From: Svornostia abyssi | GTDB lineage: Bacteria; Actinomycetota; Thermoleophilia; Solirubrobacterales; Solirubrobacteraceae | Assembly: GCA_024666565.1 (NCBI GenBank) | Contig: CP088295.1 | Coordinates: 2,108,001 to 2,172,000 of the forward strand | Direction: 5' to 3' | DNA: 64,000 nt | Notes under the pieces: model-generated | The model's database searches: none | What the model was told of the DNA's origin: nothing | What the model saw: the letters and a program-made list of their open reading frames with translations, nothing else | Made by a program: the position numbers and the translations under genes | Shown here: positions 9,603 to 20,526 of the stretch, in pieces | How positions within the stretch are numbered: position 1 is the stretch's first letter | How the letters are laid out: every line of letters begins with the position of its first letter

Positions 9603-9629
9603 TGGCGGCGCTTGAGGCTCGTGGCGGCG

Positions 9630-10328
9630 TCACGACCCGTCCGGCGCGGACGGGTTCGCCGTGCTCGGCTGCAGCAGTCCGCACTGGTAGGCGAAGACGA
9701 CGGCGTGAACGCGGTCGCGCAGCCCGAGCTTCATCAGGATGCGCTTGACGTGCGTCTTGACCGTGCTCTCGCTGATGTACAGGTCCCCGCCGATCTCCTG
9801 GTTCGTGCGGCCCCGGGCCATCAGGACCAGGACCTCGCGCTCGCGCGCGGTGAGTTCGCTGAGCTCGGCCGACGTGGCGCCCGTCTCGCGGGCGCCCTCG
9901 TCGGTCACGCGCGCGAACTCGCGCATGAGGCGGGCGGTCACCGAGGGCCCGAGCAGCCCGTCGCCCGCGGCCAGCGTCCGGATGCCGGCCAGCAGGTCGT
10001 CGGGCGGCGTGCGCTTGAGCAGGAAGCCGCTCGCGCCGGCGCGCACGGCGTCGAAGACGTACTCGTCGATCTCGAAGGTCGTCAGGACGAGCACCCGGAC
10101 CTCGGCGCCGGTCGCCGCGATCCGCCGGGTGGCCTCCAGGCCGTCGAGGCTGGGCATGCGGATGTCCATGAGGACCACGTCGGGCGCCAGTTCGGCCGCG
10201 AGCGCGACGGCGGCCTCGCCGTCGCCCGCCTCGCCGACGACCTCGAGGTCGGGCTGGGAGTCGACGATCATGCGCAGACCCGCGCGCACGAGCTCGTCGT
10301 CGTCGACGAGCAGGACCCGGATGTTCAC
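9630..10328 (-). CDS. NarL/LuxR-type two-component response regulator
   Basis: A 232-residue protein: receiver domain with the acidic pocket DDDE, the phospho-acceptor Asp at about residue 55 in VVLMDIRMP and Lys in FLLKRTPP. A LuxR-type HTH follows (SELTAREREVLVLMARGRTNQEIG ... STVKTHVKRIL). GTG 10328 overlaps the kinase stop (GTGA), so it is coupled to and should be phosphorylated by that kinase. The pair lies divergent from a MacB-like ABC exporter, the usual arrangement for drug- or peptide-responsive export control. Confidence 0.93.
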   Translation of the reverse strand: MNIRVLLVDDDELVRAGLRMIVDSQPDLEVVGEAGDGEAAVALAAELAPDVVLMDIRMPSLDGLEATRRIAATGAEVRVLVLTTFEIDEYVFDAVRAGASGFLLKRTPPDDLLAGIRTLAAGDGLLGPSVTARLMREFARVTDEGARETGATSAELSELTAREREVLVLMARGRTNQEIGGDLYISESTVKTHVKRILMKLGLRDRVHAVVFAYQCGLLQPSTANPSAPDGS

Positions 10329-11558
10329 CGGCGCGTCCCGGCCGGGGCAACGTCGGTGCCCGTGGGCGTCGGCGCGGGCCCGGACGCGCCGGTCGCACGC
10401 GGCAGGCGCGCGTGGACGCGGAAGCCGCCTCCTGCCTGCGGTCCGGCCTCGAGCCGGCCGCCGAGCACCGCGACGCGCTCGCGCATCCCCGCCAGCCCGC
10501 GCCCGCCGTCCCGCGGGCGTTGCGCCGCGGCTCCCCGGCCGTCGTCGCGGACCTCGACGGCCAGCTCCCCCGCCGAGCCGGTGACGACGACGTCGATGCG
10601 CGCCGGGCCCGCGTGCTTGACCGCGTTGGTCAGGGCCTCTTGGACGATCCGGAAGACCGCGGCGCCCAGCGGGCGCTCCCGGTCGAGGTCGCCGAGGTCG
10701 TCGCAGCGCAGCGTGACGTCGGCCCCCGTGGCCCGGACGCCGTCGACGAGGCGGGGAAGGTCGGCGACGCCGTGCGCGGGTTCGCGGGGCGCGCCGTCCC
10801 CGTCGTCGTCGAGGAGCCCGAGCATGCGATCGAGGTCGCTGAGTGCCGTGCGGCCGACGGCCTCGATGCGCTCGAGGACCTCTCTGGCGGTCGCGTCGGA
10901 TGTGACGAAGCGCCCGGCGCCGGCCTGCACGACCATGACGTTGACCGCGTGGCCGACGGCGTCGTGCAGTTCGCGCGCGATCCGCCGCCGCTCCTCGGTG
11001 ACCGCCTCCTGCGCGGCGGCCGCCGCCTCGGCCCGCGCCGCCTGCGCGTCCTCCTCGAGACGCTCGGCGCGCTCGCGGGCCCGGCGGGTCCGGACGCCGA
11101 CCAGCCAGGAGGCCGCGAGCACGAGCGCGATGATCAGGGAGCCGAACCACGGGTCGGGCCCCGGGCCGAACGTCGCCGCGGCGACGACGGGGGAGGCCGA
11201 GCACGCCGGCGAGCACGGCGGAGGCCCGCGGCGGGCGCGATGTCGCCAGCGTGAAGAACAGCAGGGTCAGCGGCACGAGCCCGTTGCCGTCGCCGGTGCT
11301 GAAGGCGGCGGCGAACACGCACGCGACGGCGGCCAGCGTCGCGCCCAGCGGCCAGAAGCGGCGCACCGCGACGAGGGCGGCCGGAGCGAGGAGCAGCACC
11401 CAGGTCAGCGCGTCGGGACGCCCGAACTCGCGCACCGCGTCAGCCGCCCTGTACTGCTCGACGATCAGCAGACCGAGCAGCGCGGCGGCGAGCACGTCGG
11501 CCAGCACCCACGGGCGGGTGCGGTCGGGCCGGCGGTCGGCGCGCAGGAAGGACGGCAC
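10325..11558 (-). CDS. Membrane sensor histidine kinase (HisKA_3), frame interrupted at 11189-11193
   Basis: About four hydrophobic segments lie in the first 150 residues (for example LTWVLLLAPAALVAV). A short coiled linker rich in Arg/Glu follows, then the HisKA_3 phospho-acceptor helix RRIARELHDAVGHAVN and an HATPase domain ending in GGRGLAGMRERVAVLGG. The membrane part ends in one frame with LAGVLGLP, and the rest continues in another with VVAAATFGPGPD. One C too many in a five-base run (plus-strand GGGGG 11189-11193) explains the break exactly. GTG 11558 gives MPSFLRADRR as N terminus. The kinase overlaps the response-regulator gene by 4 bases. Confidence 0.8.
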
Positions 11559-11694
11559 GAGTCCGATGGTACGGCGGCCCGGCGTCGCCGTCGTCACCCC
11601 GCGGGGGGACCCGCCGTCCTCCCGTGGGACGACGCCGAAGTCGGTCCCGCGGAGCGACGACGGCGACCCGATCCCGCTGAGACCGTCCCCGCCC

Positions 11695-12471
11695 ATGACC
11701 ACCACCGCCACCCACACCACCACCACTGGGACCGCCGCCGAGCCCCGCCCGGCCGCCGCCCAGGCCGTCGATCTCGTCCGTGTTCACGGCCGCGGCCCCG
11801 CGGCCGTCCGCGCGCTCGACGGCGTGACCGTCGCCTTCGAGGAGGGCCGGTTCACCGCGATCATGGGCCCGTCGGGCTCGGGCAAGTCGACGCTGATGCA
11901 CCTCGTCTCCGGCCTCGACACGCCGACGGCGGGCCGCGCCATGATCGGCGACGTCGACCTCGCCACGCTCTCGGACAAGGCGCTGACGCGCCTGCGCCGC
12001 GACCAGGTCGGCTTCGTGTTCCAGCAGTTCAATCTCGTCCCGACGCTCACCGCCCGGGAGAACATCGAGCTGCCCCAGCGCCTCGCCGGCCGCAGGCCGG
12101 ACGACGCGTGGGGCCGCGAGCTCGTCGACGTCGTCGGGCTCGGCGACCGGCTCGGCCACCGTCCCAGCGAGATGTCGGGCGGCCAGCAACAGCGCGTGGC
12201 GATCGCCCGCGCACTCGCCGGCCGGCCGCGGATCGTCTTCGGCGACGAGCCGACGGGCAACCTGGACAGCCACACCGGCGCCGAGGTCCTGGACTTCCTG
12301 CGTCGCGCCGTGCGCGAGCTGGACCAGACGGTCGTGATGGTCACCCACGACCCGACGGCGGCGAGCTACGCCGACCGCGTGCTGTTCCTCGCCGACGGCC
12401 GCATCGCCGGCGAGCTGGCCGACCCGACCCCCGAGGCCGTGCTCGACCGCATGGCCGGCCTCGGCCGGTAG
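11695..12471 (+). CDS. ABC transporter ATP-binding protein (MacB/LolD type)
   Basis: A 258-residue ATPase: Walker A GPSGSGKST, Q-loop FVFQQFNLVP, signature MSGGQQQR, Walker B IVFGDEPTGNLD and H-loop VTHDP. The EPTGNLD form is typical of the LolD/MacB/FtsE subfamily that works with FtsX-type permeases, which is what the next gene encodes 33 bases downstream. Likely role: energising mechanotransmission or export of a peptide, antibiotic or lipid at the membrane. It is divergent from the kinase gene and probably under its control. Confidence 0.93.
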   Translation: MTTTATHTTTTGTAAEPRPAAAQAVDLVRVHGRGPAAVRALDGVTVAFEEGRFTAIMGPSGSGKSTLMHLVSGLDTPTAGRAMIGDVDLATLSDKALTRLRRDQVGFVFQQFNLVPTLTARENIELPQRLAGRRPDDAWGRELVDVVGLGDRLGHRPSEMSGGQQQRVAIARALAGRPRIVFGDEPTGNLDSHTGAEVLDFLRRAVRELDQTVVMVTHDPTAASYADRVLFLADGRIAGELADPTPEAVLDRMAGLGR

Positions 12472-12504
12472 CGGGCACATCCCACCGATCCTGGAGTCCT
12501 CGAC

Positions 12505-14970
12505 ATGACCAAGCTCGCCGTCCACACCCTCATGGCGCGCCGCATGCGCCTGCTGCTGACCGTCCTGACGATCACGCTCGGCGTCGGCTTCACCGCCGGC
12601 ACGATGATCCTCTCGGACACCACCAAGTCCGCCGTCCGCACGGCGCTGACCGACATCTCCGGCGGCGTCGACGTCGTCGTCCGAGGCCGGGAGGTCGCCG
12701 AGGGCGGCGTCCGGACCCCGGTGCCCGCCGACACCCTGTCGGACGTCCGCGCGACGCCCGGCGTCTCCAGCGCGGCCGCCTACTACGACGGCTACGCCGA
12801 CGTGCTCGGCCGCGACGGGAAGGTCCTCGACGTCACCCAGGGCGTCGGCATGGCCTGGATCGACGACCGCGAGCTGTCGCTGTTCCGTCTGGCCGCCGGC
12901 GCCGCGCCGGCCGCGGGCGAGGTCGTGCTCGACCGTGAGACGGCGGCCGACGCCGGCGTGGGTGTGGGCGATCGCGTGCGGGTCGTGACCGCCGCGGGCC
13001 TGCAGCGCGCTCGGGTGTCGGGCATTGCCGAGCTGACGTCCGACACGTCGTTCGGTCGCACGTCCTTCACCCTCTTCGAGGAGGCCGAAGCACGCGCCGC
13101 GCTCGGCGCCTCAGGCCCCTCGGCCGTGCTCGTGCGCGGGCCGGACCCGGCGGCGCTGCGCGCCCGCCTCGCCGCTGCGCTGGCCGACCGCGACGGGGTG
13201 CAGGTCGTCACCGGCGCCGAGTCGCTGGCCGGCGACCAGGACGACGCGGATGCGGCGCTGGGCGCGTTCTCCGGCGTCCTCCTGGCCTTCGGGATCATCG
13301 CGCTGATCGTGGGCGCGATGACGATCGCCAACACGTTCGCCGTCACCACCGCGCAGCGCACCCAGGAGCTCGCGCTGCTGCGGGCGATCGGGGCGACCCG
13401 CGGCCAGGTCCTCGGCTCCGTGCTCCTCGAGGCCGCGCTGCTCGGCCTCGTGGCGTCGGGCCTGGGGCTGCTGGTCGGCCTCGGGGTCGCCGAAGGGCTG
13501 CCCGCGCTGCTGTCGGCGGCCGGCCTCGAGTTGCCCGCCGGGCCGACGCAGCTGACCGGCACCACGGTCGCCGCCGCGCTGGCCGCCGGCGTGGGCGTCA
13601 CGCTGGTCGCCGCCCTGGTGCCGGCGCTGCGCGCCACGCGGGTGCGGCCGGTCGCCGCGCTGCGCGAGGCGGCCGTCGAGGAGGAGGCGACCGGGCGACG
13701 GCGCCTCGTCGGCGGGGTGCTGGTTCTCGGCTGCGCGATCGCGGCCGCGATCAACGCGGCGTCGTCCGGCAAGGCCGCGGTGGCCGGCGGCGCCGCGCTC
13801 CTGGCGCTCGTCGCCTGCGCGATGCTCGGCCCGGGCGCGCTGACCGCCGTCTCCCGGGCGCTGTCCAGGCCGCTCAGCCGCGTCCTGCCCAGCGCCGGTC
13901 TCGGGACGGCGAACGTCGCGCGCGGCGCGCGTCGGGCGACGGCGACTGGCATGGCGCTGGCGGTGGGCGTGGCGCTCGTCTCCGGCGCCTCGCTGTTCGC
14001 CGCCACCGCGAGCCAGTCGGTCACCGGCGATGTGCAGGACGCCTTCCGCGCCGACGGGGTGCTGCGTCCGGCAGGCTCGGCGGCCGGTCTGCCCTCCGCC
14101 GTCGCCGCCGACGCCGACGCCGACGCCGTGCCCGGCGTGACCGCGGTCGCCCTGCGCAGCGGGATGACGCGCCTGAGCGGCAAGGACGTCACCGTCACGG
14201 GCACCGACCTCGCGTCGGACATGGTGCGTGTCGACGTCCGCGACGGGCGGCTCCCCACCGGCGCCGGCGCGATCGCGGTCGCCGACGACCTCGCGCGTGA
14301 GCGGGGCTGGCGCGTCGGTGCGCGCCTGGCGCTGCGCACCCCCGACGGGCCGCGGGAGGTCCGCGTGGCCGGGATCTTCGCCGCCACCGGAGCGTGGTCG
14401 CAGGTGCTGGCCGACACGGCCGAAGTCGCGCGGCTCGGGACCGCCGACCTGCTCGACGCCGTGCTGCTCGACGGGGACGCCGGCGCGCTGCGGCAGGTCG
14501 ATCGCGAGCTGGCCGACCAGCCGACCGTCGTGCGCGAGTCGGTCGCCGCCTACGCCTCCACGCGGGCCGGTGTCCTGCAGCAGATCCTGTCCCTGGTGCT
14601 CGGCCTCCTCGGTGTAGCCGTGATCGTCGCGGTCCTCGGCATCGCCACCACCATCGGGCTCTCGGTGCACGAGCGCACACGCGAGCTCGGCGCCCTGCGG
14701 GCCATCGGCATGGAGCGCACCCAGCTGCGCCGCACGGTGCGCGCCGAGGCGGTGCTCGTCGCGCTCGCCGGGGCGCTGGCAGGGCTGGCGGTCGGGCTCG
14801 GCGCGACCGTCGCGGCGGTCGAGGCCGTCGGCGACTTCGGAAGCCCGGTCCTGCCGGGCGGGGTCCTCGTCGCCACCGTCGCCGGCGCGGTGCTGGCCGG
14901 GGTCCTGGCGGCGGCGGTGCCCGCCCGCCGCGCGGCGCGCATGCCGGTGCTGGAGGCGATGCGCGCCTAG
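12505..14970 (+). CDS. FtsX-like/MacB-type ABC permease with two FtsX domains
   Basis: An 821-residue membrane protein. The first transmembrane helix is near residues 15-35 (LLLTVLTITLGVGFTAG), followed by a MacB_PCD-like extracytoplasmic domain and a first FtsX block with three helices at about residues 245-380 (LRAIGATRGQVLGSVLLEA). There is a second N-terminal helix region, a second extracytoplasmic domain and a second FtsX block near the C terminus (LRAIGMERTQLRRTVRAEA). The two LRAIG loops are the coupling helices that contact the ATPase. Double-FtsX permeases of this length are common in Actinobacteria next to LolD-like ATPases and two-component systems. The substrate is unknown. Confidence 0.92.
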   Translation: MTKLAVHTLMARRMRLLLTVLTITLGVGFTAGTMILSDTTKSAVRTALTDISGGVDVVVRGREVAEGGVRTPVPADTLSDVRATPGVSSAAAYYDGYADVLGRDGKVLDVTQGVGMAWIDDRELSLFRLAAGAAPAAGEVVLDRETAADAGVGVGDRVRVVTAAGLQRARVSGIAELTSDTSFGRTSFTLFEEAEARAALGASGPSAVLVRGPDPAALRARLAAALADRDGVQVVTGAESLAGDQDDADAALGAFSGVLLAFGIIALIVGAMTIANTFAVTTAQRTQELALLRAIGATRGQVLGSVLLEAALLGLVASGLGLLVGLGVAEGLPALLSAAGLELPAGPTQLTGTTVAAALAAGVGVTLVAALVPALRATRVRPVAALREAAVEEEATGRRRLVGGVLVLGCAIAAAINAASSGKAAVAGGAALLALVACAMLGPGALTAVSRALSRPLSRVLPSAGLGTANVARGARRATATGMALAVGVALVSGASLFAATASQSVTGDVQDAFRADGVLRPAGSAAGLPSAVAADADADAVPGVTAVALRSGMTRLSGKDVTVTGTDLASDMVRVDVRDGRLPTGAGAIAVADDLARERGWRVGARLALRTPDGPREVRVAGIFAATGAWSQVLADTAEVARLGTADLLDAVLLDGDAGALRQVDRELADQPTVVRESVAAYASTRAGVLQQILSLVLGLLGVAVIVAVLGIATTIGLSVHERTRELGALRAIGMERTQLRRTVRAEAVLVALAGALAGLAVGLGATVAAVEAVGDFGSPVLPGGVLVATVAGAVLAGVLAAAVPARRAARMPVLEAMRA

Positions 14971-15551
14971 GCCCGGGGAGTCGCCGCCTCGGCCATGACG
15001 CGGGCCGCCGCATCGTCGCTGAGGCCCTCGGTGCTGAGGCGGCGCCAGGTCCAGAACTCGAGCGCCAGACGGACGAGCGGGCGGCGCTCCGGAAGGTCGC
15101 CGGCGAGGGTGTCGGCGAGCGCGGCCAGCATCTGGTCGATCTCCTGCTCCAGGTGCCGGTCGAGTTCCGGCACCGTCGTGCGGTCGCTGAAGAGCTTGCC
15201 GAACATCGGCTCGGTCTCGCGGTACCACCTGTACAGCCGGGCGAGCACCGCGCGCAGGCGCGCGGCCGGGTCGTCGAGCGCGAGCGCGTCGTCCAGGTCG
15301 GGGAACGGGTGGCGCGCCATGTAGTGGGCCGAGCACGCGGGGATGAGCTCGCCGAGGTCGGCGAAGTGGTTGTAGACGGTCAGGCGGGAGACCCCCGCGC
15401 GCCGCGCGATCTCCGCCACCGTCGTCCGCGCGACGCCCTGCTCCTCGTGCAGCTCGGCCGCGGCCGCCGCGATCCGCTCGCGTGTTTCGCGCTGGCTCTC
15501 CGCGCGGGCCTTCAGCTCGTACTTCCTGGTTTCAGTTGACATGGCGTTCAT
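14967..15551 (-). CDS. TetR/AcrR-family regulator divergent from a flavoenzyme
   Basis: A 194-residue protein with HTH segment TTVAEIARRAGVSRLTVYNHFADLGELI and a helical C-terminal domain. ATG 15551 is preceded by GGAGAGGG on the coding strand. It shares a 4-bp CTAG overlap of stop codons with the permease gene. It is divergent from the berberine-bridge-type oxidoreductase with a palindrome in the shared promoter, so it probably represses that gene and itself. Confidence 0.87.
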   Translation of the reverse strand: MNAMSTETRKYELKARAESQRETRERIAAAAAELHEEQGVARTTVAEIARRAGVSRLTVYNHFADLGELIPACSAHYMARHPFPDLDDALALDDPAARLRAVLARLYRWYRETEPMFGKLFSDRTTVPELDRHLEQEIDQMLAALADTLAGDLPERRPLVRLALEFWTWRRLSTEGLSDDAAARVMAEAATPRA

Positions 15552-15578
15552 CCATGTTACCCTCTCCTGCGTAATCGC

Positions 15579-15593
15579 TAAACACTATGTTTA
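15579..15593. promoter_or_regulatory. TetR-type palindromic operator
   Basis: TAAACA (15579-15584), spacer CTA, TGTTTA (15588-15593) is a perfect palindrome. It lies in the 58-bp gap between the divergent tetR and flavoenzyme starts, an AT-rich spot in GC-rich DNA that should overlap the -10 region of one or both promoters. A strong Shine-Dalgarno sequence (AAAGGAG) for the flavoenzyme follows at once. Confidence 0.6.
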
Positions 15594-15609
15594 TCCAAAG
15601 GAGCAGGAC

Positions 15610-16992
15610 ATGCTGACCACCGCCCCCTTCACCGAGCTGGCCGCGCAGATGACCGGTCGTGTCGTCACCGCGTCCGACTCCGACTGGGACGCCGTTCGCC
15701 AGGCCTTCAACGTCACGGCCGATCTGCGCCCCGCCGCGATCGCGCTTCCCCGCGACGTCGACGACGTCGTCGCCGCGATCGCGTACGCCCGCGCGCACGG
15801 TCTGCGCGTCGCGCCGCAGGCCACCGGGCACAACGCCAAGCCGCTCGGGACCCTCCACGACGCCCTGCTCGTCGACGTCCGCGCGCTCCAGGAGGTCGCC
15901 GTCGATCCTGCCGCGCGCCGCGTGCGAGTGGGGGGCGGGGTCAAATGGGAGCGGGTGACGCCGCTCCTGGCCGAACACGGACTCGCCGCGCTGCACGGGT
16001 CCTCGCCCGACGTCGGCGTCGCCGGCTACTCGCTCGGCGGCGGCATGGGCTGGCTCGCGCGCAAGCACGGGCTGCAGGCCAGCAGCGTCACCGCCATCGA
16101 GCTCGTCACCGCCGACGGCCGGTTCGCCCGCGTCGACGCCGACCACGAGCCGGAGCTGTTCTGGGCGCTGCGCGGCGGCAACGGGAACTTCGGCGTGGTG
16201 ACCGCGATCGAGTTCGCCGTCTACCCCGTCGCGCAGCTGTACGCCGGGACGCTGTTCTTCGGTCTCGAGCAGGCCGGTGCAGTCCTGTGCGCCTGGACCG
16301 CCCTGCTGCCGGACCTCCCCGACGAGATGATGACCTGGATCAAGCTCATGCGGTTCCCCGACATCCCGGACGTCCCCGCCGAGGTGCGCGGTCAGGCGTT
16401 CACGATCGTCTTCGGAGCGTTCCTCGGCGATGAGGAGGACGGCCGTGCGCTGCTCGCGACGCTGCACGAGCTCGGCCCGGCGGTCGACACGTTCGCGATG
16501 GCACCGCCCGGCGTGCTCGGCGACATGGCCATGGACCCGAACGATCCGCTGCCCTACCTCAGTGCCACGGCCCTGCTCGATGAGCTGCCGGACTCCGGCG
16601 TCGAGGCTCTCGTCGCCGCGGCCGGGGCCGACTCGGGGTCGACGCTCACGATGGTCGAGCTACGGCACATGGGTGGTGCGCTTGCACGCCGCGTGCCAGG
16701 CGCCGGGGCCCGCGCGACGCTGCCCGGCGAGCTCGGCATGTTCTCCCTCGGCGTCCCGCTGGACGAGGCGTCAGCCGTGACGGTGCAGGCCGAACTCGAC
16801 GTGGTCAGCCGCGCGGTGGCGCCGCACAAGGTCGGCGACTACCCGAACTTCGTCGAGGCGGACACGGACGCGCGCGGGTTCTTCGACGAGGACACCTGGT
16901 CGCGTCTGCGGCTCGTCAAAGCGCTGTACGACCCGAGTGATGTCTTCCGGGGCAACCACCCGATCCCGCCCGCTGACGTGCGATCGCTGTGA
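15610..16992 (+). CDS. FAD-linked oxidase of the berberine-bridge (BBE-like) family
   Basis: A 460-residue flavoprotein. The FAD_binding_4 (PP-loop) domain covers the first about 190 residues, with ALPRDVDDVVAAI, QATGHNAKPL and SLGGGMGWLARKHG; the C terminus has the BBE block YPNFVEAD. In bicovalent members FAD is attached to a His in the GGH loop and a Cys before the VAG motif. Here the His is present (ATGHN), but the second position reads PDVGVAG, without the Cys, so attachment should be mono-covalent at most. It probably oxidises a sugar or alcohol-type small molecule with O2. ATG 15610 follows AAAGGAG. A further start at 15541 would overlap the operator and is less likely. Confidence 0.85.
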   Translation: MLTTAPFTELAAQMTGRVVTASDSDWDAVRQAFNVTADLRPAAIALPRDVDDVVAAIAYARAHGLRVAPQATGHNAKPLGTLHDALLVDVRALQEVAVDPAARRVRVGGGVKWERVTPLLAEHGLAALHGSSPDVGVAGYSLGGGMGWLARKHGLQASSVTAIELVTADGRFARVDADHEPELFWALRGGNGNFGVVTAIEFAVYPVAQLYAGTLFFGLEQAGAVLCAWTALLPDLPDEMMTWIKLMRFPDIPDVPAEVRGQAFTIVFGAFLGDEEDGRALLATLHELGPAVDTFAMAPPGVLGDMAMDPNDPLPYLSATALLDELPDSGVEALVAAAGADSGSTLTMVELRHMGGALARRVPGAGARATLPGELGMFSLGVPLDEASAVTVQAELDVVSRAVAPHKVGDYPNFVEADTDARGFFDEDTWSRLRLVKALYDPSDVFRGNHPIPPADVRSL

Positions 16993-17025
16993 GCTCGACG
17001 CGGGGCCGGCCAACGGGTGCGACGG

Positions 17026-17682
17026 TCAGCGTGCCGTGACGGGTGTCCAGGCCGCGCCGGCACGCCGCTTGACGCAGACGGTCGACCCGCAGATTCGCGC
17101 CTTCGGGTACCGCGCGCGGGGTCCGAGGGAACGGCTCGACCAGCTGCCGAAATCTCGCGGCGCGGGTCGAACGCCGCCCGGGACGGGCGGCAGTGGCTCC
17201 GTCGCGGTGACGCCAAACGTCGTGGCCGCGGCGACCGCCGGCGTGCAGTCGGGGTTCACCGATGGGCCGACGGTCGTGGTGGCCGAGACGGTGGTGAGCA
17301 CGGGGCCGAAGACGCTCTCGCCCAGCAGCAGTGCGTGCAAGGTGTACCTGCCGGGAGGAATGGCCGGCGGGCTGGGCCACGGCCACACGACGCCGCGACC
17401 GCGAGGGATGGCGCCAGGCTCGGTCCGAAACGGCGGAGAGACTGCGATCGGAAGACCGTAGTAGTCCAGCCACGCCACGCCGTTGACAAAGGACGGGGAC
17501 GGGAAGACCGAACCGGTCGCGACGCTCAGGACCGCCTGGGACGGATTGCAGGGCGTGGGCTGGAAGGACAGGTTATTGAAGTAGCGGTCGCTGTCCGCTT
17601 GCGCCGGGAGCGCGACGACGAGCGACGCGAGGGTGGCTGCGACGATGGTGCGGCTCACGTACCTGCCCAGAGACCGGAGCAC
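17026..17682 (-). CDS. Secreted protein of unknown function
   Basis: A 218-residue protein with an N-terminal signal peptide (RTIVAATLASLVVALPAQA, cleavage expected after AQA). The mature part has a Pro-rich segment WPWPSPPAIPPGRYTLHAL and four Cys (NLSFQPTPCNPSQ, NPDCTPAV, ARICGSTVCV) that could form disulphides. I do not recognise a family. GTG 17682 is used; GTG 17658 would shorten the signal peptide n-region. It lies after the convergent flavoenzyme gene and is separated from katG by about 120 bases. Confidence 0.6.
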   Translation of the reverse strand: MLRSLGRYVSRTIVAATLASLVVALPAQADSDRYFNNLSFQPTPCNPSQAVLSVATGSVFPSPSFVNGVAWLDYYGLPIAVSPPFRTEPGAIPRGRGVVWPWPSPPAIPPGRYTLHALLLGESVFGPVLTTVSATTTVGPSVNPDCTPAVAAATTFGVTATEPLPPVPGGVRPAPRDFGSWSSRSLGPRARYPKARICGSTVCVKRRAGAAWTPVTAR

Positions 17683-17804
17683 CCGCGCGAGGCTAGTCGG
17701 CCCGGTCCGCGCGGTCAACCGTACCTGTGGAAACTGAGGAAGCGAGCGCGCGCGTGCTTCACGGGGCTGGCCGGCCGCATCGCGGCCGACCCGCCCCCGA
17801 CTGA

Positions 17805-20072
<2,268 letters not shown>

Positions 20073-20492
20073 TCACGGACTGCATGCAGGGCAGACGCCC
20101 CAGTAGATGACCTCGGCCTCGTCGATGACGAACCCGTGGTGGTCGTGCGCGTCGAGGCAGGGCGCCGCGCCGACGGCACAGTCGACGTCGGCGATCACCC
20201 CGCAGGACCGGCACACGACGTGGTGATGGTTGTCCGCCACGCGCGACTCGTAGCGCGCGACGGATCCCAGCGGCTGGATGCGGCGGACCAGGCGCGCGTC
20301 GGTCAGCGCCTGCAGGACGTCGTAGACGGCCTGCTGGGAGACCTCGCCCAGCTCGTCACGCACGTGACCGATGATCGAGTGCGTGTCGGCGTGCGGGTGG
20401 TCGTACACGGCGGTGAGGACCGCGACCCGGGGGCGCGTGACGCGCAGGGAGGCCCCGCGCAGCAGCTCCTCGAGGTCGTGGGTGGCCGGCAC
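20073..20492 (-). CDS. furA: Fur-family peroxide/iron regulator (FurA)
   Basis: A 139-residue Fur protein. The winged helix is in the first about 80 residues (LRVTRPRVAVLTAVYDHPHADTHS; SQQAVYDVLQALTDARLV). A dimerisation domain follows, with HHHVVCRSCG and CPAC forming the two CxxC pairs of the structural Zn site and further His for the regulatory metal. It starts at GTG 20492. Position immediately upstream of katG and sequence match FurA/CatR-type repressors, which autoregulate and release katG under peroxide. The AT-rich stretch 20497-20526 upstream is the expected operator. Confidence 0.93.
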   Translation of the reverse strand: MPATHDLEELLRGASLRVTRPRVAVLTAVYDHPHADTHSIIGHVRDELGEVSQQAVYDVLQALTDARLVRRIQPLGSVARYESRVADNHHHVVCRSCGVIADVDCAVGAAPCLDAHDHHGFVIDEAEVIYWGVCPACSP

Positions 20493-20496
20493 GGCA

Positions 20497-20526
20497 CCGA
20501 GTATTGCAGACTTGAACGATTCCAGA
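20497..20526 (-). promoter_or_regulatory. AT-rich furA promoter/operator region
   Basis: This 30-bp gap between the furA start and the upstream gene is clearly AT-richer than its surroundings. It includes imperfect half-sites TTGAAC and TTCCA (plus strand) around CGAT. FurA-type regulators bind AT-rich imperfect palindromes in exactly this position. The assignment rests on position and composition only. Confidence 0.4.

Noticed and set aside
9612..12938. Very long plus-strand open frame of over 1000 codons across the two-component genes
   Set aside because: It covers the kinase, regulator and ABC genes in the wrong frame or strand and has shadow composition.
13111..15336. Long minus-strand open frame across the FtsX permease
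   Set aside because: The composition is Arg/Gly/Ala-rich without motifs, and it spans the permease and the convergent tetR gene. It is not a gene.
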